DNA from: DASQUP01 sp035641235
GTDB lineage: Bacteria; Actinomycetota; CADDZG01; WHSQ01
Reading direction: 5' to 3'
Length of the DNA stretch: 9,553 bases
Assembly (NCBI GenBank): GCA_035641235.1
Contig: DASQUP010000215.1
Location: forward strand, 1-9,553
The notes beneath the pieces were generated by a model that saw only the letters and a program-made list of their open reading frames with translations, searched no databases and was not told where the DNA came from. A program made the translations under genes and the position numbers. Below, one piece after another: positions 1 through 6,171 of this stretch (position 1 is its first letter; the number at the start of each line of letters is the position of its first letter).

Positions 1-1023
1 CGCGCGGTAGTCGTCGCGATAGCGACGCGTCACTTCGATGAGCTTGTTGGCGAGTTCCTCTGGGCCATCGGAGGCAGGGTCGAAGTCGACCCACATCGGA
101 ACGACTTTGGTATGGATCAAATGGTCGGGGCAGGCGGCGCCGACCTGGCTAAGCTCTCTGGACCGTCGTCCGCACACGAACTCAAGCACGCGTTCACTCG
201 AGTCAAACAGCAGAACCTTACGTGTCTCGAGCGAGACCTCACCCCGAAGCGCGACCAACCCTTTCGATAACAGGTCGATCCGACGGCGCTCGTCGACGGG
301 CGTTAAGGCTCGGCCCCCGAAAGCCTCTTGGTCGCCGGTGCGGTCGTTGACGAAATCTACTGCGCGGTTGATGGCGTCGATAGTCGCCTCAAAGGACTCT
401 TCGTGAGTGCTACCCCACGTGACGAGCCCATGTTTGGCCAGGAGTATGAGCTTCGCATCCGGATGGTCCCGTACGGCCTCGCCCACTTGCTTGGCGAGCT
501 TGAAGCCGGGCCGGATATAGGGGATCCACACTGCGTCGTCGCCGTAACAATCCTTTGCAAGCTGCTCGCCGTTCGCGGCACAACAGATCATGTTCGTGGC
601 ATCGGGATGTGTGTGATCGACATGGTCGAAGGGGACGAAAGCGTGGAGAAGCGTTTCGATCGAAGAGCGTGGCATCGTCGGACCGGTCTGGCAGAGCGCG
701 AGATAGGCGACCATTTCCTCGTCGGTCATGTCATCGCGCTTGAACAGCGGATTTATTTCATCCATGCGCAGGCCGGTGAAACCATCGCGCGTAATCGTGG
801 CGAGGTCACTCCCGGATCCCTTCACGTACATGACACGGCGTTCTCTACCGGCGTGATCGGGTTCGGTCACTTTGGTGGAAGTGTTTCCACCTCCATAGTT
901 GGCCACCGAGCGGTCCACGCCGAACAGGTTCGAGCGATAGGTGAGTTTGCCCAGATCGTCGAGCCGCGAGGCGTGCGATGCATCCCAACTGTTGACGACG
1001 CGCGCTGCGAATCCTTTTGTCAT
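1..1023 (-). CDS. rhaD: Rhamnulose-1-phosphate aldolase domain of probable aldolase/lactaldehyde dehydrogenase fusion (3' truncated by window)
   Basis: The frame is open from ATG at 1023 down to base 1, giving 341 residues with no stop, so the C-terminus lies outside the window. It is a class II (zinc) aldolase. Seen: GGGNTS at residues 44-49 and KGSG at 68-71 (substrate phosphate-binding type motifs), HVDHTHPD at 134-141 supplying the metal-binding His pair (H137, H139), and AKHGL at 196-200 with a likely third zinc His (H198). The role is cleavage of L-rhamnulose-1-phosphate to dihydroxyacetone phosphate and L-lactaldehyde in the cytoplasm. The sequence resembles the long RhaD family, in which this domain is followed by a short-chain dehydrogenase that oxidises lactaldehyde (about 680 residues in all), rather than E. 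coli RhaD (about 275 residues). The dehydrogenase half is inferred, not seen. The start overlaps the rhaI stop as ATGA (1020-1023), implying translational coupling. The aldolase call is firm and the fusion is likely. Confidence 0.9.
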   Translation of the reverse strand, partial: MTKGFAARVVNSWDASHASRLDDLGKLTYRSNLFGVDRSVANYGGGNTSTKVTEPDHAGRERRVMYVKGSGSDLATITRDGFTGLRMDEINPLFKRDDMTDEEMVAYLALCQTGPTMPRSSIETLLHAFVPFDHVDHTHPDATNMICCAANGEQLAKDCYGDDAVWIPYIRPGFKLAKQVGEAVRDHPDAKLILLAKHGLVTWGSTHEESFEATIDAINRAVDFVNDRTGDQEAFGGRALTPVDERRRIDLLSKGLVALRGEVSLETRKVLLFDSSERVLEFVCGRRSRELSQVGAACPDHLIHTKVVPMWVDFDPASDGPEELANKLIEVTRRYRDDYRA

Positions 1024-2123
1024 GTCCATCCCGCCTGGGTTCCTTCTTGACGCTCCTCAGCAACCTTGTCGAGGTAGCCGCTCGCTCTGAAGGAGGCGAT
1101 TGAATCTGCAGAGCCACCGAGCTGCTCTCGCGCCCGCGCACACAGCGGTCGAACGTCCGTGCGGTAGGCGTCGAGCAGGACTTCGTGGGCAGCCAGAACG
1201 TCGCCCGCAGCACGGGCGTCGTCGAGTGCTCGAGTGTCGACCAGCAAAGCCTTCGCGTACGCCTCCTGCAGATTCATGACGCTGAGAATCATGGCTTCAA
1301 TCTTGGCCTCGATGTTGTGCGACTGATCGATCATGTAGGCGACACCTTCGTCGCGTCCCGCAAGCTCTGTGTAGATCAAGAACAGTTCGAAGGGATTAAC
1401 AGATCCCACAATGAGATCGTCGTCTGCGTATTTCCGGTTGTTGAAGTGGAATCCGCCAAGCCGTTCTTCGTCCAGGAGCATCGCCACGATGTGCTCAATG
1501 TTCGTTCCGTGAGCGTGATGTCCGAGGTCGACCAATACCTTCGCCCGATCGCCGAGCTTCGTGCACATCAGCAGAGCGCTCCCCCAATCGGCGAGGTCGG
1601 TGTGATAGAAGGCGGGCTCAAACTGCTTGTATTCGACCAGCATTGTCATATCTGCGTCGAGCGCCTCGTAAACGGTGCTAAGGCAATCGAGCATTCGGTG
1701 ACGGCGATCAACCATCGAGTCCTGACCCGGGTAATTGGTGCCGTCGGCGAACCACAGCGACAGTTGATGCGAATCGACGCTCTTGGCAATCGCCACGCAT
1801 TCGAGAAGGTGGTCGGTTGCTTTACGCCTCACCGCTTCGTCGGGATGACAAACGCTGCCCAGCTTGTAGTCGGGATCCTGGAAGACATTTGGGTTGACTG
1901 CCCCGATGTGCAACCCAAGGTCCGCCGCGTACCCGGAGAGTTCTGAGAAGTCGTCGACCTTGTCCCACGGAATGTGGATCGCAACTCCCGGACAGATGCC
2001 GGCGTGACGATGCACCTGCGCAGCGTCTTCGAGCTTCTCAAACGGGTTGCGCGGGACGCCGGGCTGAGGAAACACCGCAAAGCGGGTACCCGAGTTGCCG
2101 TAGCCCCATGAAGGCGTCTCCAC
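1020..2123 (-). CDS. rhaI: L-rhamnose isomerase (first standard start; N-terminus probably extends upstream)
   Basis: Converts L-rhamnose to L-rhamnulose, the first cytoplasmic step of the pathway. From the GTG at 2123 the protein has 367 residues and opens with ETPSWGYGNSGTRF, a stretch that in the family lies some 15-60 residues in, so the call is N-terminally short. It is a TIM-barrel isomerase of the Pseudomonas stutzeri type. Metal ligands fit that enzyme's spacing as I recall it: E164 (VEYKQFEP), D199 and H202 (VDLGHHA), H226 (GFHFN), D234 and D236 (ADDD), with D266 in IDQSHNIEAK. KLGSVCHP (88-94) and WFADGTNYPGQD (124-135) are also family-typical. The frame stays open upstream to a TGA at 2222-2220 with plausible coding sequence but no ATG, GTG or TTG (see the extension entry). 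The 3' end overlaps rhaD by 4 nt. Function is very secure; the start is not. Confidence 0.93.
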   Translation of the reverse strand: METPSWGYGNSGTRFAVFPQPGVPRNPFEKLEDAAQVHRHAGICPGVAIHIPWDKVDDFSELSGYAADLGLHIGAVNPNVFQDPDYKLGSVCHPDEAVRRKATDHLLECVAIAKSVDSHQLSLWFADGTNYPGQDSMVDRRHRMLDCLSTVYEALDADMTMLVEYKQFEPAFYHTDLADWGSALLMCTKLGDRAKVLVDLGHHAHGTNIEHIVAMLLDEERLGGFHFNNRKYADDDLIVGSVNPFELFLIYTELAGRDEGVAYMIDQSHNIEAKIEAMILSVMNLQEAYAKALLVDTRALDDARAAGDVLAAHEVLLDAYRTDVRPLCARAREQLGGSADSIASFRASGYLDKVAEERQEGTQAGWT

Positions 2124-2220
2124 CCGCTGTTCCAGGAGGTGCTCGACGATCCGGCCCGCGTCAATGCCGCGGCTTTCAAGCTCGTGGACCAGCTGCTCGT
2201 AGGTGGTCGTCGGTCCTCCT
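2124..2220 (-). other. Probable N-terminal extension of rhaI with SD and ACG start codon
   Basis: In frame with rhaI and upstream of its GTG there are 29 codons reading TTTYEQLVHELESRG... then ...EHLLEQRVETPSW, an amphipathic helical stretch like the N-terminus of other rhamnose isomerases. A perfect Shine-Dalgarno AGGAGG lies at 2220-2215 on the minus strand, and four bases later comes ACG (2210-2208), exactly where a start codon would be expected. Starting there gives 396 residues. No ATG, GTG or TTG exists in this stretch, and the frame closes at TGA 2222-2220. The ATG at 2223-2221 is in another frame and ends after 15 codons. Either ACG is used as a rare start, or an original ATG was mutated or misread, or the short GTG form is real. 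The coding nature is inferred from family resemblance. Confidence 0.6.
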
Positions 2221-2359
2221 CATGTTCGATTGGATGATCGTTTGTGATCGACGAATCCCCACGTTGGTTCTAGCAGACCACTCATGTCCGAGGCAAGTCC
2301 ATGGTTGCGCCGCGTACGAGGTTCTGATATTGCTGTCACTTGAGAGAATCGGGGGATTC
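2211..2359. promoter_or_regulatory. Divergent rhaI/rhaR control region
   Basis: About 150 bp separate the outward-facing arms, so both promoters and the regulator's operator should lie here. Seen: TGATCG repeated exactly 10 bp apart (2235-2240 and 2245-2250), one helical turn; TCGAT (2226-2230) mirrored by ATCGA (2247-2251); and GAATCCCC (2253-2260) mirrored by GGGGATTC (2352-2359). A possible minus-strand promoter for rhaI has TTGCCT (2296-2291) and TAGAAC (2272-2267) with an 18-bp spacer, each matching the sigma-70 consensus at 4 of 6 positions. No equally good plus-strand promoter stands out; a weak one might use TTGCGC (2305-2310) and TATTGC (2328-2333). The repeats are visible; their use as DeoR operators is inference. 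Confidence 0.5.
2346..2359 (+). promoter_or_regulatory. G-rich RBS of the regulator inside a small inverted repeat
   Basis: GAATC (2346-2350) and GATTC (2355-2359) form a perfect 5-bp inverted repeat around GGGG, ending one base before the ATG at 2360. The G run is the only Shine-Dalgarno-like sequence for this start, so the ribosome site would lie in the loop of a small RNA hairpin. As DNA it is also a small palindrome that the repressor could bind for autoregulation. Both roles are inferred. Confidence 0.35.
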
Positions 2360-3163
2360 ATGGGGGAGAATGAACAAGTTCGCACAGGCAATCGATCAGT
2401 GCCAGAGGGTCGGCGCCTGTGGATCGTCGACCGAATCCGCTCCACGGGTAGCGTAACGATCACCCTGTTGTCGCAGGAACTGGGCATTTCGCCCATGACG
2501 GCTCGGCGCGACCTGGCAGCGCTGGAACGAGAGGGCTGGCTCCGGCGCACGCACGGAGGGGCGGTCCTGCCGCTGCTTGCCGGTCACGAAGATTCGTTTC
2601 AAGCTCGCCTCGATCAATCCGTTGACGCCAAGGAGCGGCTCGCGAAAGCAGCCGTTGATCTAATCGAGCCCGGCGAGGCGGTTTTCGTGGACTGCTCGAC
2701 GACTTGCTTTCACCTCGTCCGGAGATTAATGGCCGAGGGGCGCGACGCCACGATCCTCACGAACTCAATCCCCGTTATGGACATGTTTCACACGGGGGTA
2801 CCGCCCAGGATGGATCTCATCGGACTCGGCGGAGTTTTCCGGCGTCTCTCTTTGTCGTTCGTGGGGCCGCAAACCGTTACCGCGGCACGCTCTCACTTCG
2901 CCGACAAGGCCTTCTTCTCGGTCAAGGGCATAACTCGCGACGGACACCTGACGGATCCCGACGCGCTCGAGACCGAGGTGAAACGAACGATGATCGAACG
3001 GTCCGATACGTCGGTCCTACTTGCTGATCCAAGCAAGTTTCAGAGCAGAGGGCTCACCGAGATCGGTCACGTCTCCGAACTGTCCCTTGTACTGACGACG
3101 GGCGCGCCCGAGGCCTTGCGCCGCCCGATCGAATCCATGGGGGTTGAAGTAAGAGATGTCTGA
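2360..3163 (+). CDS. rhaR: DeoR-family transcriptional regulator, probable rhamnose regulator
   Basis: A 267-residue cytoplasmic DNA-binding protein. The N-terminus (about 20-68) is a winged helix-turn-helix of DeoR type, with the recognition segment SPMTARRDLAALEREGWL (44-61) followed by RRTHGGA. The C-terminal sugar-phosphate sensor domain has VFVDCSTT (108-115), ILTNSIPV (132-139), GLGGVFR (155-161), FVGP (167-170), DKAFFSVKGI (182-191) and ADPSKF (222-227). Length is normal for the family. I chose ATG 2360 because the frame upstream to 2108 would add 84 residues without family resemblance, lying across the control region and antisense to rhaI. The protein sits first in the right arm, divergent from rhaDI, like the DeoR-type RhaR of rhizobia; it is unrelated to the AraC-type E. 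coli RhaR. It probably represses both arms until a rhamnose-derived sugar phosphate binds. The family is certain; the ligand is inferred from context. Confidence 0.9.
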   Translation: MGENEQVRTGNRSVPEGRRLWIVDRIRSTGSVTITLLSQELGISPMTARRDLAALEREGWLRRTHGGAVLPLLAGHEDSFQARLDQSVDAKERLAKAAVDLIEPGEAVFVDCSTTCFHLVRRLMAEGRDATILTNSIPVMDMFHTGVPPRMDLIGLGGVFRRLSLSFVGPQTVTAARSHFADKAFFSVKGITRDGHLTDPDALETEVKRTMIERSDTSVLLADPSKFQSRGLTEIGHVSELSLVLTTGAPEALRRPIESMGVEVRDV

Positions 3164-3521
3164 GGGCGCCATGACGTGGTTGATCCCGGATGCCTACATT
3201 CCGGACCGCAGTACTGGTGATCTCCCGAGCCACGAGGCGATCTGTGTACTGAACACAACGACATCCGATGCCCGCCTGGAGTTGGCGTTCTATTTTGAAG
3301 ACCGCGATCCGATCGTCGGGGTTACGACGGTTGTCCCGGCGGAGCGCACCCGTCACATCCGCACCGGCGACCATGCTGCTCTCGGAGGGGTCGAACTGCC
3401 AAAGGCAGTGCCCTTTGCCATCCGGGTGCGCAGTGACGTGCAGGTGACGGTCCAGTACTCGCGCCTCGACACCTCACAGGAGGCTCTCGCCCTCATGACG
3501 ACGATGGGACATCCGTCGTGA
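3156..3521 (+). CDS. ASRT-domain protein (Anabaena sensory rhodopsin transducer family, DUF1362)
   Basis: A small soluble protein of 121 residues, the usual length of the single-domain ASRT family. Seen: TWLIPDAYIP near the start (7-16), SHEAICVLN (25-33), ELAFYFEDRDP (42-52), PAERTRHIR (61-69) and a final block containing VQVTVQYSRLDTSQEA (95-110). These match in order the SHETVCILN, PARRTKHVR and VVQHTRLDSRQAE segments I recall for Anabaena ASRT, a tetrameric beta-sandwich protein. No membrane segment or signal peptide is present. Family members are often found with sugar metabolism genes and have been proposed to bind small molecules such as sugars; DNA binding has also been reported for the Anabaena protein. 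The start at 3156 overlaps the regulator's last codons by 8 nt; ATG 3171 is a close alternative. Its stop overlaps the transporter ATPase start as GTGA. The role here is unknown: a sugar sensor, regulator partner or accessory factor is possible. Confidence 0.85.
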   Translation: MSEGAMTWLIPDAYIPDRSTGDLPSHEAICVLNTTTSDARLELAFYFEDRDPIVGVTTVVPAERTRHIRTGDHAALGGVELPKAVPFAIRVRSDVQVTVQYSRLDTSQEALALMTTMGHPS

Positions 3522-5089
3522 GCGCTTCCGACCGAGACCACGAGGGCTCCGGGGTGGACCGGGGCGGCCGGCCCGGTGCCGCCGAGCAGGAGCAAGCGGC
3601 GCGGAGTTCCCCGGTCTTGGAGCTGTCGGGTATCTACAAGCGTTTTGACGCGACCCAAGCACTGGCCGACGTTTCACTCATGCTCTATCCCGGCGAGATC
3701 CACGCTCTGGTCGGCGAGAACGGCGCAGGTAAGTCCACGCTTATCAAGGTCATGACGGGGATTCACTCTCCCGACGCCGGCACCATCCTTCTCGACGGCG
3801 AGAAGGTAACCATGCGCAATTCGGCCGAAGCACAGCGCAACGGCATTGCTGCCATATATCAGGAGCCTGCGATCTTCCCCGATCTAAACGTCGCCGAGAA
3901 CATCTTCATCGGCCATCGCGATCGAGCCTTCTTTGTCCGATGGCGTGATCTGTACCACCAGGCCGAGGGGATCCTCGCGCGTCTCGACGTACGGCTCGAT
4001 GTGGGGCGTCCGGCGCGTGGACTCGCCGTGGCCGAACAACAGGCGGTGGAGATAGCCAAGGCCATCTCGCTCGATGTCCGCGTTCTTGTCATGGACGAAC
4101 CCACCGCAGCGTTGTCCGCACATGAGGTGTCCCGACTGTTCGACCAGGTTCGACGCCTTGCGCAGTCTGGCGTCGCCGTACTGTTCATCAGCCACCGCAT
4201 TGATGAGGTCTTCGCAGTTGCCGATCGTCTCACGGTGCTCCGAGACGGGCGACTGATCTCGACGCGGCCCAAAGCGGAAGCAACTCCAGAGCAGACCGTC
4301 AAGGACATGGTGGGACGCGACCTCTCTGAGTTCTTCGCGCGGAGCGATCACTCCGTCGAAGATGTCGTCCTCACCGTCGAGGACATGGCCAAGGAAGCGG
4401 TCTTCTCAGGGGTGAACTTCGAACTGCGAAGCGGCGAGATTCTTGGCCTTGCCGGATTGGTAGGTGCCGGCCGGACCGACGTCGCGCTTGCCCTCTTTGG
4501 GATCGCCGCTCCCGATAGCGGCGTGGTCAAACTTAACGGTCGCCCGATCTCAATTCAGTCTCCGCAGCACGCGATGCGCAACGGCATCGCGTACCTCTCC
4601 GAGGATCGCAGGCGGCTCGGGCTGTCTCTTCCCCAGTCCATCGCCGCGAATATCACGCTCTCAACGCTTCGCAGGTATACGTCGCGACTGGGGCTGCTCA
4701 ATACGCGCGCCGAGCGTAAAGTCGCCGACCGCTTCCGCGACAGGTTGCGAATCCGTACCTCTTCTGTCGATACGCCGGTCGAGCAACTTTCCGGCGGGAA
4801 CCAGCAAAAGACGATGCTTGCGAAATGGCTAAACAGCGAGCCCACCGTATTGATCCTCGACGAGCCAACGCGCGGCATCGACGTCGGCGCCAAGGCGGAG
4901 GTTCATCAGATCATTGAGTCGCTCGCCAAGTCGGGCATCGCCATCGTCCTCATCTCGTCGGATCTGCCCGAGGTTATCGCCATGAGCGACAGGGTCCTCG
5001 TCATGCGCGAGGGCCATCAGGTGGGAATTTTCGCCGGATCAGAAGCGACGGAGGAGCGCATAGTGGCCGCGGCCGTGGGGGCCGGGTGA
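3518..5089 (+). CDS. rhaT: Sugar ABC importer ATP-binding protein, two fused NBDs (rhamnose)
   Basis: A 523-residue cytoplasmic ATPase with two nucleotide-binding domains, like RbsA/MglA/XylG. NBD1: Walker A GENGAGKST (66-74), Q-loop region YQEP (114-117), a degenerate signature GLAVAEQQ (168-175), Walker B VLVMDEPTAAL (189-199) and switch His H226. NBD2: a degenerate Walker A GLVGAGRT (313-320) lacking the Lys, as is normal for this subfamily, a canonical signature LSGGNQQ (424-430) and Walker B VLILDEPTRGIDVGAK (444-459). About 30 N-terminal residues, rich in Gly, Glu and Arg, precede the first domain and look disordered. The GTG start at 3518 overlaps the preceding stop (GTGA), and the end overlaps the next gene in the same way. 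It energises import by the two following permeases. The rhamnose specificity is inferred from the locus. This rhaT is unrelated to the E. coli RhaT symporter. Confidence 0.93.
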   Translation: MSASDRDHEGSGVDRGGRPGAAEQEQAARSSPVLELSGIYKRFDATQALADVSLMLYPGEIHALVGENGAGKSTLIKVMTGIHSPDAGTILLDGEKVTMRNSAEAQRNGIAAIYQEPAIFPDLNVAENIFIGHRDRAFFVRWRDLYHQAEGILARLDVRLDVGRPARGLAVAEQQAVEIAKAISLDVRVLVMDEPTAALSAHEVSRLFDQVRRLAQSGVAVLFISHRIDEVFAVADRLTVLRDGRLISTRPKAEATPEQTVKDMVGRDLSEFFARSDHSVEDVVLTVEDMAKEAVFSGVNFELRSGEILGLAGLVGAGRTDVALALFGIAAPDSGVVKLNGRPISIQSPQHAMRNGIAYLSEDRRRLGLSLPQSIAANITLSTLRRYTSRLGLLNTRAERKVADRFRDRLRIRTSSVDTPVEQLSGGNQQKTMLAKWLNSEPTVLILDEPTRGIDVGAKAEVHQIIESLAKSGIAIVLISSDLPEVIAMSDRVLVMREGHQVGIFAGSEATEERIVAAAVGAG

Positions 5090-6171
5090 AGGCCTCGGAG
5101 TCCGCACGACGAGCCGTATCGGTTACAGGGCTGGGGCTTCGGGCGGAAAGGCTGCGTGAGCTGTCGCTCGTGTTCATCATCGCGGCGACGGTTCTCGTCT
5201 TTGGCCTGCTCGTTGAGAACCTCTGGAGCGGCCGGTTCTTCATTCGGGTCACAACTGGTGTCGCGATCATTGCGGTGCTGGCCGCGGGTCAAGCGATCGT
5301 CGTCATCACTCGCAACATCGATCTCTCAGTCGGGTCCATGGTCGGTGTGACTGCTTACCTGACCGGTGAATTCCTTGCAAAAAGTCCTACCGCCTCACCC
5401 CTTGCCGCAATCGGGCTGGCGATTGGGATCGGCTGCGTAATGGGTTTGCTGAACGGCGCACTCGTGGCCTACGGAAGGATTCCGGCGATCATCGTGACCC
5501 TTGGAATGCTCGCCGTATATCGAACGTGGCTCATTGAGCATGCCGAAGCACAGAACATCACCGTCGACACTCTGCCCGATTGGCTCACCGATCTCTCCCG
5601 CACAACCGTGGTGGGGATCGGAGGGTTCAACGTTCGCTTCGCGTTCGCGCTCGCCGTATCGGTCGTGCTGGTGTTGCAGTTCTGCCTGGCAAAGCTCCGG
5701 TGGGGACGGTGGCTGTATGCGGTCGGGTCGAACCCGGAGGCAGCACGTCAGGCAGGCCTTCCTCTCGAACGAATCACACTCGGCGCGTTCGCGCTCGCAG
5801 GGGCGCTGGCAGGACTCGCCGGATTCTTGTTCCTGCTTCGCTTCGGCACCATCACCGTCCATGCCGGTGCTGGTTTGGAGCTGGCGTCGGTTGCGGCCGT
5901 CGTCGTCGGAGGCATCAGCATCCTCGGGGGATCGGGCACGGTGATCGGAGCGCTATTGGGCGCGTTCCTCATCGATCTCTTGAACCAGAGCCTGCTGCGC
6001 GTTCCACAGGTCAGCGAGTTCTGGCGCGATGCGCTCCTGGGAGCTCTGATCCTAGCCGCGGTCGCTGGAGATTTTGTGGTCGGCAAGAGGCTGACACGAA
6101 GCGAGCCGGGTTCAAGACGTGGTTCACAGATGACGCCATCCGGCGACCGGGAAGTGACGGCAGATGCGTGA
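5086..6171 (+). CDS. rhaP: Sugar ABC importer permease 1 (rhamnose)
   Basis: An integral membrane permease of the RbsC/AraH type (BPD_transp_2), 361 residues. Hydrophobic segments begin at LSLVFIIAATVLVFGLLV (27-44) and repeat through to about residue 330. Seen: the family motif RNIDLSVGS (76-84) after the second hydrophobic block, a central GSNPEAARQAG loop (the coupling-type region facing the ATPase), and GGISILGGSGTVIGALLG near the C-terminal segments. About 25 hydrophilic residues follow the last membrane segment. The GTG start at 5086 overlaps the ATPase stop as GTGA, and the stop overlaps rhaQ by 8 nt. It should pair with the next permease to form the rhamnose channel. Which of the two corresponds to rhaP is assigned by gene order only. 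Confidence 0.9.
   Translation: MKASESARRAVSVTGLGLRAERLRELSLVFIIAATVLVFGLLVENLWSGRFFIRVTTGVAIIAVLAAGQAIVVITRNIDLSVGSMVGVTAYLTGEFLAKSPTASPLAAIGLAIGIGCVMGLLNGALVAYGRIPAIIVTLGMLAVYRTWLIEHAEAQNITVDTLPDWLTDLSRTTVVGIGGFNVRFAFALAVSVVLVLQFCLAKLRWGRWLYAVGSNPEAARQAGLPLERITLGAFALAGALAGLAGFLFLLRFGTITVHAGAGLELASVAAVVVGGISILGGSGTVIGALLGAFLIDLLNQSLLRVPQVSEFWRDALLGALILAAVAGDFVVGKRLTRSEPGSRRGSQMTPSGDREVTADA

Noticed and set aside
313..320. Loss of the Walker A lysine in the second ATPase domain (residues of the rhaT product) as a sign of inactivation
   Set aside because: A GxxGAGRT-type second Walker A is normal for the RbsA-like sugar importer ATPases; the gene is intact. Coordinates here are residue numbers in the protein; the codons are at about 4454-4477.
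328..1050. A 240-codon plus-strand open frame opposite the aldolase gene
   Set aside because: It lies opposite the aldolase domain, whose zinc-binding motifs are clear, and its own translation has no recognisable domain.
1185..1946. A 253-codon plus-strand open frame opposite rhaI
   Set aside because: It is a mirror of the rhaI codons with no motif of its own; rhaI on the other strand has a full set of catalytic residues.
2108..2359. Extending the DeoR regulator 84 codons upstream to the first start in its open frame at 2108
   Set aside because: The extra sequence shows no domain, covers the divergent promoter region and lies antisense to the rhaI N-terminus. The start at 2360 gives normal family length.
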